Under the pieces are notes generated by a model. It was given only the letters and a program-made list of their open reading frames with translations. It searched no databases and was not told the origin of the DNA. Positions 1-6,325 of a stretch of DNA of 6,593 nt are shown here, piece after piece. The DNA comes from Acidobacteriaceae bacterium (GTDB lineage: Bacteria; Acidobacteriota; Terriglobia; Terriglobales; Acidobacteriaceae), in contig PKXI01000385.1 in the NCBI GenBank assembly GCA_003133425.1, positions 2,396 through 8,988 on the forward strand, read 5' to 3'. The stretch's first letter is position 1, and every line of letters begins with the position of its first letter. Position numbers and translations under genes: made by a program.

Positions 1-658
1 CCATGCGATCAATCTCGCCGTTGCTCGCCGTCCAGTTAACTTGATCGAAGCGCGCGGGATCGCTGGCATCGTCAAGGTCGATCTTCATCGCCGTGAAGCC
101 TTGATCCTTGATCCATGCGAACTTCGGGTGCGCCTCCGGTCCGGTCGGGTCGTCGATATCCGAGTCGCAATAGATCCGAACTTTATCGCGGAACCTTCCG
201 CCCATAAGCTGGTACACGGGTAATCCGAGGGCCTTGCCGGCAAGATCCCACAATGCAATTTCCACACCGGACAGAGCAGTGATGAACTGCCCGCCCTGCG
301 CACCGGCGAAGATTCCCAAGGTGCGAATCCTCTCCCAAATCGCTTCAACATCGAGCGGATCTCGTCCGATGAGCATGCGCCGCCAGCCGCGAATCAGAGA
401 TGGGGTTCCGACTGCAGCATCTGTCGCTTCACCCTGCCCGTAGATGCCCTGATCCGTATAGATCCTCACGTGCGTCTGCGGTCCATGCACCATTACCTGC
501 GCGGTGCGCACGTCGGTGATTTTGAGCTTTGGTCTCCGGTAGGGCGAACTGTTGGTCTCGACGGCCGCCGCCAAGGCGGGAAGTGAAAAACCAGAGAGTG
601 ATCCTAATGCCGAAAGAGCAGCACCCTTCAGCATTGACCTTCTCGAAAACTGAGCCAT
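1..658 (-). CDS. Tat-exported mandelate racemase/galactonate dehydratase-like protein, enolase superfamily (N-terminal part, cut by left edge)
   Basis: The gene starts at ATG 658-656 and is open to base 1, giving 219 codons of a protein normally near 400-430 residues, so the C-terminal half lies outside. Residues 5-11 read SRRSMLK, a Tat twin-arginine motif (R6, R7). A hydrophobic stretch (12-30) follows, with an ALA-type cleavage site near residue 30. The enolase N-terminal capping domain runs from about residue 44 to 165 and includes the family signature SGVEIALWDLAGKALGLP (from S130) followed by VYQLMGG. The barrel then begins; KID at 192-194 sits where the family's catalytic KxK/KxD motif at the end of the second barrel strand is expected. 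Members abstract a proton alpha to a carboxylate, typically dehydrating or racemising sugar acids. The metal ligands and later catalytic residues are beyond the edge, so the substrate cannot be named. A purine-rich GAGGGGGG lies just upstream of the ATG (bases 668-661). It is divergent from the LysR gene, which probably regulates it. Family call is strong; exact activity is unknown. Confidence 0.9.
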   Translation of the reverse strand, partial: MAQFSRRSMLKGAALSALGSLSGFSLPALAAAVETNSSPYRRPKLKITDVRTAQVMVHGPQTHVRIYTDQGIYGQGEATDAAVGTPSLIRGWRRMLIGRDPLDVEAIWERIRTLGIFAGAQGGQFITALSGVEIALWDLAGKALGLPVYQLMGGRFRDKVRIYCDSDIDDPTGPEAHPKFAWIKDQGFTAMKIDLDDASDPARFDQVNWTASNGEIDRM

Positions 659-660
659 AT

Positions 661-668
661 CCCCCCTC
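661..668 (-). promoter_or_regulatory. Ribosome binding site of the enolase-superfamily gene
   Basis: On the minus strand GAGGGGGG lies two bases before the ATG at 658-656. The best-pairing GAGG/AGGG part is 6-8 bases from the start. It supports this start, which is also the one that places the Tat motif at residues 5-11. Confidence 0.6.
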
Positions 669-821
669 GGAACCTTTCGTTTGGTTAACTTGACCGAGTT
701 CCACAAGCGTGCGTTTACCCTTCAAACGCCTGCTTTGTACGCAGTAAATTGTCTTATTAGGAAACAACGGGATGCTAGTCCACAAGAAAGTCGACTGACT
801 AGCGGCATTTTTCGAATTGTA

Positions 822-844
822 ATATCGAGAATTTCGATATATCG
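822..844. promoter_or_regulatory. Probable LysR-type operator in the divergent intergenic region
   Basis: A perfect 7-base inverted repeat, ATATCGA (822-828) and TCGATAT (834-840), is separated by five bases. It contains the classic LysR box T-N11-A (T825 to A837) and also fits ATC-N9-GAT (824-838), the core described for NodD-type LysR sites. A second palindrome, CGATATATCG (835-844), overlaps its right arm and adds a third half-site. The element lies about 60 bases upstream of the LysR GTG start and about 165 bases upstream of the divergent dehydratase start. This is the expected arrangement for a LysR protein that represses itself and activates its divergent neighbour. The palindrome is seen directly; its binding by this LysR protein is inferred. 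Confidence 0.6.
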
Positions 845-885
845 TGAACCTGCCGATTCAAACGATAGAAAGCCCGACTGATTCT

Positions 886-890
886 GGAGG
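886..890 (+). promoter_or_regulatory. Ribosome binding site that fixes the LysR start
   Basis: GGAGG ends seven bases before the GTG at 898. No comparable site precedes the in-frame GTG at 844, which would also place the start of translation inside the operator palindrome. The downstream start is therefore preferred. Confidence 0.75.
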
Positions 891-897
891 CACAATC

Positions 898-1785
898 GTG
901 AGTACAACGATCGACCAGTGGGAAGTTCTGGAAGCAGTAGTCCAACTGGGTAGTTTTGCCGCTGCCGCATCGAAAATGAATCGTTCACAATCGACGATCA
1001 GTTACGCAGTTTCGCGTCTCCAGGATCAGTTCAGAATACCTCTTCTTGAAATGAAGGGCCGGAAGGCACAACTCACCGAAGCTGGGAAGGCATTGCTGGC
1101 GGATGTGGAGCCATTGCTCAGCGGGTTTCGGGCACTCGAACAAAGAGCAGCGTCCTTGGCAGCCGGAGGTGAGACCGAGATTAGTCTCTCGGTCGACAGT
1201 GTCTATCCGGACGACCGGCTCTTTGCCGCACTCGTGGAACTCACGAGCGCTTTTCCCCACACACATCTAAAGCTGCATCGCGGTACGTTCATGTCATCCG
1301 TCTTTGAGTTCGCAAACCATGGCGCTGATTTGTGTATTGTTGGAACGCCGACGCAAGAGCATTTGATCAAGCAGATCCTCGATATAAGAATCAGAGCCGT
1401 CGCCAGAGCTGACCATCCCCTGAATGCTGGTGGGCGGCAACTTACGCGAGTGGATCTGATTCAGTGTCTTGCCGTTGTCATCGAAGGAGCAACCGGCCCG
1501 GCCCCCGTACGACAACCACACGCACCAGCGCAACGCCAAATAGCTGTGACCTCAATTGAATCTGCGATTGAGGCCGTGCGAAGCGGGTTGTGCTTCGGGT
1601 GGTTACCGGTTTACAGAATCCTTTCCCACCTGGAATCAGGAGAGTTGATCGGACTGCGGCTGCCGATGGGCGGTGAACGCTTCGCGCGAATGTCCTTGGT
1701 TCTAAGAGATTTTGAATCGGCCAGCCGGGAAAAGAACTACCTTGCCGAACTCTTCGGTGCGAATCGTGAGGCGGAGGTAGTTTGA
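898..1785 (+). CDS. LysR-family transcriptional regulator
   Basis: This is a complete 295-residue protein, a normal length for the LysR family, ending at TGA 1783-1785. The N-terminal winged helix-turn-helix spans residues 5-63. The helix-turn-helix lies around 19-40 (SFAAAASKMNRSQSTISYAV) and is followed by the conserved RLQDQF and LTEAG elements. A linker helix (about 64-90) leads into the two-lobed periplasmic-binding-protein-like effector domain (about 92-285). That domain carries the segment AVRSGLCFGWLPVYRI, typical of the second lobe of one LysR branch. LysR proteins usually bind as tetramers, activate a divergent target when a small metabolite is bound, and repress themselves. The neighbour transcribed the other way is an enolase-superfamily sugar-acid enzyme, so the effector may be a sugar acid or an intermediate derived from one (inference). 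The GTG start follows GGAGG. An upstream in-frame GTG at 844 would add 18 unconserved residues and is rejected. Confidence 0.93.
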   Translation: MSTTIDQWEVLEAVVQLGSFAAAASKMNRSQSTISYAVSRLQDQFRIPLLEMKGRKAQLTEAGKALLADVEPLLSGFRALEQRAASLAAGGETEISLSVDSVYPDDRLFAALVELTSAFPHTHLKLHRGTFMSSVFEFANHGADLCIVGTPTQEHLIKQILDIRIRAVARADHPLNAGGRQLTRVDLIQCLAVVIEGATGPAPVRQPHAPAQRQIAVTSIESAIEAVRSGLCFGWLPVYRILSHLESGELIGLRLPMGGERFARMSLVLRDFESASREKNYLAELFGANREAEVV

Positions 1786-2362
1786 TTCCCACACGGAGAT
1801 TCTGGTGGACGTACATAGGCCGACCTGAGGGCACATTAGATAAAGCACTCAGTGACTACCAATTTCCAATTTGAGATTCGACTGAATAGCTTGACTTCTC
1901 TGGCAAAGACCGAGCCTGAACGAATTCACGGCAACGATCGGAGAGTCCCGGTCAATGCTGGACAAGGCCGGAATCAAGTAAATCTACTTTTCGTCGCCAG
2001 GTACGGCGCACGAGTGACTTACGTGGCGAAGAGATTTGAACGACTTCGCTCCGCGCCTTTTCAAACAGAAACGTCAGCAGGCGGCCGGTTCTCTCTTACC
2101 CGGAGGGAGTCTTTCCGGAATCTCATTCGGGAGGCATCAAGAGCCAGCTACAGATTTGATATACGATGTATTCTCGTTCCAGCATTTCTTGTGGCCCGAC
2201 TTCTCGCGGCGATTCCGCGCTCCCTATTTGCCTGGGGGCCGTAGGAGAAATCCCGTGTGGGGAACGCGCTCCGTACGCAATGACCTGGTTGCTTTCGACG
2301 CAGTTTTCTCTTCCTGTTTGCGACATGAGACAGGTTCAATGTTCGCCCATCAAAGGAGAAAT
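1786..2362. other. Long intergenic region without a recognisable gene
   Basis: These 577 bases separate the LysR gene from the GH5-like gene. Open frames crossing it (for example 1852-2244, and the upstream extension of the hydrolase frame from 2036) give arginine- and serine-rich translations with no familiar motif and lack good ribosome binding sites. I see no convincing terminator after the LysR gene, only a weak 5-base hairpin (CCGGA 2100-2104 with TCCGG 2114-2118), and no clear -35/-10 pair. The promoter of the hydrolase gene is presumably here. A long leader or a small RNA cannot be excluded. Confidence 0.5.
2354..2358 (+). promoter_or_regulatory. Ribosome binding site of the GH5-like gene
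   Basis: AGGAG lies four bases before ATG 2363 and seven bases before ATG 2366, two adjacent in-frame starts. It shows that translation begins here rather than at the upstream end of the frame (2036), and it places a clean Sec signal peptide at the N-terminus. Spacing slightly favours 2366. Confidence 0.75.
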
Positions 2363-3592
2363 ATGATGAAAATACGCCTTGCGTTCTTGGCGGGCATTGC
2401 ACTGGCAATAGCCTTTGCACCCGCATCTGCTGAAAAGCCGCTGAAGGATTACAGCTTCATCCGGGGCGTCAATTACGGAATGAACGGCGACCAGGCGGTG
2501 ATTGAAAGGGACCTTGGTTACGCAAAGCGGGTCAATTTAAATAGCACGCGAATCTGGCTGAGCTATCAGGGGTACGAGAAAGACCCACAAGGTTTCATAG
2601 ATCGGCTTCGGAATTATATTCGCACTTCCAAGCGGATGGGCTTTTCTACGATGCCGATTTTGTGGAATGGAAACAGCCTGAATCCGGACACGCTCAAGCC
2701 CGCGTTCCGCCCCCGGGGCGATGCCTACGTGAAAGCAATCGTCGAGGCAATCAAAGACGAGCCCGGCCTGCTGATGTGGGACATCATGAACGAACCTGTG
2801 ACGAACGATTACGTCATGAAGGCAACGGACGAAGAGAAGAAGCAACACATCGACGAGATCACCGGATTCGTCCGCTACTACCTGACCTACGTTCGCAAAC
2901 TGGACCCGGTGAATGCGCTCACGGTCGGGTATGAGTACTCAAGCCAACTGGATGTTGCGGCCGACCTGGAGGATGTGATCAGCTTTCACGATTACACGCC
3001 GCTCCGCTCAACGATCGAGGCGGCTTATCGCACTGCCGAGGAAATCTCAACGAGATACGGCAAGCCCATGCTGAACTCGGAGACAGCGTGCATTGCCCGC
3101 GCCAATCCTTATGACGTGGTCCTGCAGATTGCCGAGGAGCACAAGACAGGCTGGTATCTGTTCAACCTGATCATCCAGGGATACTGGGGCGAAGTTCACG
3201 GGCTCTTTTATCCGGATGGCACGATTCGCGATCCTGCGATCATAGCGGCTGTGATGGGCTTCTACAGAAATCGCGACCTGAACACGATCGTCAAGCCAGT
3301 TCCGAACCGCGAGGGCCACGCCGAACGAGCGCTTAGGGCAATTGAGGCCGCTCTTACGGATGACCCGAACACATTCAGACACTCGAAGACATCGACCGAC
3401 AAGTTGCTCGATGCGGCGGAATACGCAGCGAACTTGCTCGAAGCAGCGGAGATGGTACCGATGTACGCGCCCCCGAGCGCGCAGATCAGATACTGGCGCG
3501 AGCAGCCGTCTGAGAAACGCGATAGAGACGCGATTCGCGCTTTCACCTTTGATCTGGGACTGACTCTGAAGAGACAGTGCATGCTCTACTAG
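2363..3592 (+). CDS. Secreted GH5-like glycoside hydrolase (clan GH-A TIM barrel)
   Basis: This 409-residue protein opens with a Sec signal peptide: basic MMKIR, a hydrophobic core at 6-19, and cleavage after ASA at residue 23. The mature part is a clan GH-A (beta/alpha)8 barrel. It shows the first-strand element FIRGVNYG, a conserved Arg (R63 in STRIWLSY), the acid/base glutamate in WDIMNEP (E144), the strand-6 HDY (H209-Y211), and the nucleophile glutamate in LNSET (E240). The 96-residue spacing between the two glutamates fits a retaining GH-A enzyme. WGEVHGLFYPDGTIRDP closes the barrel. A helical, charged tail of about 100 residues (310-409) follows and has no obvious carbohydrate-binding-module features. 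The substrate (beta-glucan, mannan or other beta-glycoside) cannot be read from sequence, and the GH5 subfamily is unassigned. It lies in a region of secreted carbohydrate enzymes but is separated by long spacers on both sides, so it is probably transcribed on its own. An alternative label would be a GH-A family outside GH5, or an inactive binding relative. Confidence 0.85.
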   Translation: MMKIRLAFLAGIALAIAFAPASAEKPLKDYSFIRGVNYGMNGDQAVIERDLGYAKRVNLNSTRIWLSYQGYEKDPQGFIDRLRNYIRTSKRMGFSTMPILWNGNSLNPDTLKPAFRPRGDAYVKAIVEAIKDEPGLLMWDIMNEPVTNDYVMKATDEEKKQHIDEITGFVRYYLTYVRKLDPVNALTVGYEYSSQLDVAADLEDVISFHDYTPLRSTIEAAYRTAEEISTRYGKPMLNSETACIARANPYDVVLQIAEEHKTGWYLFNLIIQGYWGEVHGLFYPDGTIRDPAIIAAVMGFYRNRDLNTIVKPVPNREGHAERALRAIEAALTDDPNTFRHSKTSTDKLLDAAEYAANLLEAAEMVPMYAPPSAQIRYWREQPSEKRDRDAIRAFTFDLGLTLKRQCMLY

Positions 3593-3905
3593 GTTTTCTT
3601 CGCGCTGCGGGGCTGGACAGAACTGGCATGGCAGTGTCGCAGGGGCTTATGACACGCTATCGCGGCTCTCCCATGGTCGTGACGAACTCATTCCCATTTG
3701 GCCAAACGTTGATTCACGGCCGGGTCGAGTTTTTCCAGGCTGGTAATGCTGTGGATGTGGTTGACGGAAATCCGCGGCAGCCAGGTACGGTGAGCGCCTA
3801 TGCCTCTCACCCCTGGTCCCATCCGCCAGTGTTCCTGCTGCCAGCCATAAAGTTTCTTGCTCAATCGCTTTACTTGGAGCAGCACCTTAACATAATGTGG
3901 CTGGT
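3593..3905. other. Intergenic region between the GH5-like and beta-helix genes
   Basis: About 310 bases carry no recognisable gene. Frames on both strands stay open by chance (plus 3577-3909; minus from 4200 down to 3688) but lack plausible starts, ribosome sites and known motifs. No strong hairpin followed by a T-tract marks the end of the hydrolase transcript. The right end holds a possible promoter, listed separately. Confidence 0.45.
3869..3896 (+). promoter_or_regulatory. Possible promoter directly before the beta-helix gene
   Basis: TTTACT (3869-3874, four of six matches to TTGACA) and CATAAT (3891-3896, five of six matches to TATAAT) are 16 bases apart. Transcription would start near 3903, only a few bases before ATG 3906, implying a leaderless or nearly leaderless message. 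That fits the absence of a Shine-Dalgarno sequence there. Matches this short arise by chance, so the call is weak. Confidence 0.25.
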
Positions 3906-6068
3906 ATGAAATCAGGCAGAGAGCGATTCCTCTCAAATCCAGATTCGTCAAAGAATGGAATTCCCATCCAACCCGTGGATCGCCGGCGCTTTCTCCAGTA
4001 CGCGGCAGGAGTGGGGGCGATGGTTGGTCTCGGTGGAAGCGCCTTCGGCCATGCTCAGCAAGATGTTGCCACTGAAGCCGGCAAACCCAATCACAAGGCT
4101 GCGTCGACGGACTCGCGCCTGCCCGACGGTACCGAGTATGTCTCCTGGGAAAAGCCGCTGACATTTTCGAAGACCTACTACGTGGACAACAGCTCCGCAA
4201 GGGCCAATGATGACGGACCCGGCACCCGCCAGCGGCCTTTCCGCACCATCAACAAGGCCGCCCAAGTCCTTCAGCCCGGCGAACGCGTAGTCATCGCCTC
4301 TGGCGCCTACCGCGAGTGCGTTCGCCCGGTGCGCGGGGGCACCGGTCCGGCTCAGATGATCAGCTACGAGGCCGCCCCGGGGGCAACAGTTTTCGTCAAA
4401 GGCTCTGAAGTCCTCAAAGATGGCTGGCAGCCGGAGTCCATTGCAATGGGCTTCCGTGGCCCTGGAGGCCCAACTGGCCAGGCTCCAGCCCAAATACCTG
4501 CATGGCAACACGAACTCACTGGCACGATGTTCCCCGACGCCTACAACCCCTTCAGCCTGGCCAGCGCGCCGGGGGATCGCTCATGGCTCGACACCAAATC
4601 GGTCGATATGGGCCCGTATTTCCGCCGCCGTGGATTGGTCTTTGTGGACGGCAAGCCGCTGGAGCCGATGGAGCAGCTTCGTGAACTGGCAAGCGCGCGG
4701 CTGCCCGGCCCCCCGCCTCCAGGTGCACCAGTGCCTCTCACCGGCCTGCCTCCTCGCACTCGCGGCGGTCCAATCATGCAGGAGATCGGCGGCTTGCCTG
4801 ATGCCCGTTTCTGGGTCGACAACGCGGGAGAGGCCATTCACATACGCATCCCCGCCGGCACTCCCGCCGAGCACACGGTCGAAGTCACCACCCGCGAGCA
4901 GGCCTTTGTACCAATGCAGAAGGGCCTTGCCTTCATCCGCGTCAAGGGAATCACCTTCCAGCACGCCGGCAACGGTTACCCGGTTCCGCAGCGCGGCATC
5001 GTTTCCACCGCCGGCGGCAATCACTGGATCATCGAGGGCAACACGATCGAATGGGCCAACGGTACCGGCCTCGATATCGGCAACGGCGACTGGAATGGCG
5101 GTCCCACGCCGCAGGCCGGCGTATCTCAGATCATTCGCGGTAATACGATTCGCTTCTGCGGCGTCGAAGGTCTTGCCGGCATGGGAACCCAGGATGCCGT
5201 CATCGAGGACAATCTCATCGAGTGGTGCGGTTGGGCGGACGCGGAACGAGCATGGGAAGCCGCCGCAGCCAAGTTCCACCGTGCCCAAAACATGCTCTTC
5301 CGCCGCAACGTGGTCCGCCATATCCGCCATGCCAACGCGGTCTGGTTCGACAGCGGCGACGTCAACTGCCGTATCACCAGGAATGTCTTCGCCGACGTCC
5401 TCACCGTCAGCGCCGCCGTCCACATGGAAATGAACCTCAAACTGAACCAGATAGACAACAATGTCATTTGGAACATCCGGAACGCCGAGCCGGGCACGCC
5501 CGGCCAGAGAGGATGCGCGGGTTCTGGCGTTTTCATCAATGCCAGCGATCATCTCATCATCGCCCAGAATCTCATCGGCCGCTGCGACAACTCCGGCGTT
5601 TTTGCCATCACGCGCCCGGATCGTGCCGGCAGCGGATCCGCCGAGAACAACAATATCGTGAACAACATCTTCACCAAATGTGGCAAGTCAGCCATCGTAT
5701 TCCTCAGCCAGAACAACCAGGCCGACGGGAACCTCTTTGTCTCCATGCCGAAAGAGTTTCTGGGGTTTTTCACATCCGACTCGAAGCAGTGGCTCGACTT
5801 GCCGGCTTGGCGCGAGGCGCACGGCTGGGACAAAGATGGAGCTTTGGGCGACATGCAGGTAGACCTTGATCCTGACCGCCTGGAGCTGACTATGAGCAGC
5901 AGCCAGCCGTTCCCAAAGGTGAGTGTGTTCAATCATATTGACCACGATTTGCTCGGCAATGTCACCGGAGAAACAAGAGCTCCCGGTCCCTTAGCCGACC
6001 CCGGTGCCAAGCGCATCTGGCAGCTTGACTCTCGCTCGGTGGCTCCGGCTGAAAACCAGGTCCGATAA
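3906..6068 (+). CDS. Tat-exported right-handed parallel beta-helix protein (pectate-lyase-like fold, probable polysaccharide-active enzyme)
   Basis: This 720-residue protein ends at TAA 6066-6068. A Tat motif, DRRRFLQ (residues 25-31), precedes a glycine/alanine-rich hydrophobic stretch and a likely cleavage after AFGHA. From residue 91, YYVDNSSARANDDGPGT followed by RPFRTINKAAQVLQPGERV is the standard N-terminal start of secreted pectate-lyase-like beta-helix proteins. Residues of about 180-340 form an inserted region with a proline-rich loop (about 266-290). Repeating PbH1-type coils run from about 343 to 612, with recurrent N-T-I, N-V-V and N-N-I turns (IIEGNTIEW, IIRGNTIRF, VIEDNLIEW, ITRNVFADV, IDNNVIWNI). 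WFDSGDVN (D482, D485) and HMEMN (E508) are acidic positions facing consecutive coils and are candidates for metal or catalytic roles. The C-terminus (HDLLGNVTGETRAPGPLADPG) is the usual cap of this fold. Relatives include polysaccharide lyases and beta-helix glycosidases; the sequence alone does not decide between them. Codons are visibly richer in G and C at third positions than in the LysR gene. Start: ATG 3906 has no clear ribosome site; GTG 3897 or GTG 3975 (giving a short DRRRF-led signal) are alternatives. Confidence 0.85.
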   Translation: MKSGRERFLSNPDSSKNGIPIQPVDRRRFLQYAAGVGAMVGLGGSAFGHAQQDVATEAGKPNHKAASTDSRLPDGTEYVSWEKPLTFSKTYYVDNSSARANDDGPGTRQRPFRTINKAAQVLQPGERVVIASGAYRECVRPVRGGTGPAQMISYEAAPGATVFVKGSEVLKDGWQPESIAMGFRGPGGPTGQAPAQIPAWQHELTGTMFPDAYNPFSLASAPGDRSWLDTKSVDMGPYFRRRGLVFVDGKPLEPMEQLRELASARLPGPPPPGAPVPLTGLPPRTRGGPIMQEIGGLPDARFWVDNAGEAIHIRIPAGTPAEHTVEVTTREQAFVPMQKGLAFIRVKGITFQHAGNGYPVPQRGIVSTAGGNHWIIEGNTIEWANGTGLDIGNGDWNGGPTPQAGVSQIIRGNTIRFCGVEGLAGMGTQDAVIEDNLIEWCGWADAERAWEAAAAKFHRAQNMLFRRNVVRHIRHANAVWFDSGDVNCRITRNVFADVLTVSAAVHMEMNLKLNQIDNNVIWNIRNAEPGTPGQRGCAGSGVFINASDHLIIAQNLIGRCDNSGVFAITRPDRAGSGSAENNNIVNNIFTKCGKSAIVFLSQNNQADGNLFVSMPKEFLGFFTSDSKQWLDLPAWREAHGWDKDGALGDMQVDLDPDRLELTMSSSQPFPKVSVFNHIDHDLLGNVTGETRAPGPLADPGAKRIWQLDSRSVAPAENQVR

Positions 6069-6131
6069 ATAACTGGCAAAGTTAACACTGCTGTCACGGT
6101 AGAAATTGAGGCAGCAACCGGGACTTGTAAC

Positions 6132-6325
6132 TGTCAAGGGCGGAGTAAAAGTTTGCCGCCGCCGGATCTTGTTTTCGCGGGATGTTGCCCTGAAAGCATG
6201 GTTCATGGAACACCGGAGAGATGTTCCGAGGGGAGATTTACGGGTGTGGACGGGGTGCGGTTCGTGTTGACGGACGGAGTCAGCGAGCGGTGGCCCGGGA
6301 GTCTGGGCTTTCGCGAGAGACGGTA
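6132..6325 (+). mobile_element. Remnant of the left end of an IS21-family insertion sequence
   Basis: TGTCAAGGGCGGAGTAAAAG begins at 6132. Starting with TGT and carrying a GGCGGAGTAAAA-type element resembles the left terminal region of IS21-family elements. About 90 bases later comes a frame resembling the start of istA (6221). The resemblance ends near 6325, and no further istA, istB or right end is visible, so only a decayed fragment remains. The exact left boundary and any target duplication cannot be shown from the window. Confidence 0.5.
6221..6325 (+). pseudogene. istA: Decayed 5' fragment of an IS21-family transposase gene (istA)
   Basis: From ATG 6221 the translation begins MFRGEIYG and continues with AVRVDGRSQRAVARESG and LSRETV. 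This matches the N-terminal helix-turn-helix of IstA transposases, whose usual form is approximately an EIY, RRAV, VEG, SQRAVARE, FGLSRETV pattern. Several positions are non-typical (YGCGRGA where an arginine-rich YARVRRA-like stretch is expected; ESG for EFG), suggesting drift. After V35 the similarity stops. The same frame stays open to 6544 but has none of the catalytic DDE core, against roughly 500 residues for an intact IstA. A +1 frame shift just after this point reads R-Y-S, as an intact IstA often does a few residues later, so a small deletion is possible (inference). It is a non-functional relic. Confidence 0.6.

Noticed and set aside
844..897. Eighteen-residue N-terminal extension of the LysR protein from GTG 844
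   Set aside because: It begins at the edge of the operator palindrome and lacks a ribosome site. GTG 898 has GGAGG at ideal spacing and yields the usual LysR N-terminus.
2100..2118. CCGGA/TCCGG hairpin as a terminator or regulatory RNA
   Set aside because: The stem is only five base pairs with a nine-base loop, has no following T-tract, and is within chance expectation.
1852..2244. 130-residue frame in the spacer after the LysR gene
   Set aside because: It has a GTG start with no ribosome site, a translation without recognisable motifs and many rare-looking arginine/serine runs. Not supportable as a gene.
2313..2334. CCTGT-N12-ACAGG inverted repeat upstream of the hydrolase gene as an operator
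   Set aside because: The arms are only five bases with a long spacer, and there is no second copy or matching regulator logic.
2036..2362. Upstream extension of the GH5-like reading frame, adding 109 residues
   Set aside because: It has no ribosome site at 2036 and an arginine-rich unfamiliar translation. A good AGGAG plus Sec signal peptide starts at 2363/2366.
3688..4200. Minus-strand 170-residue frame across the start of the beta-helix gene
   Set aside because: It overlaps the conserved Tat signal and N-terminal beta-helix segment. Its tail in the intergenic part looks mildly protein-like but matches no family I recognise.
4420..5433. 337-residue plus-strand frame inside the beta-helix gene
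   Set aside because: It is a serine/proline/arginine-rich translation typical of an out-of-frame shadow of a GC-rich gene.
4581..5552. 323-residue open frame on the minus strand inside the beta-helix gene
   Set aside because: It is antisense to a gene with clear domain and repeat structure. Long antisense frames are expected from its GC-rich third codon positions, and no motif is recognisable.
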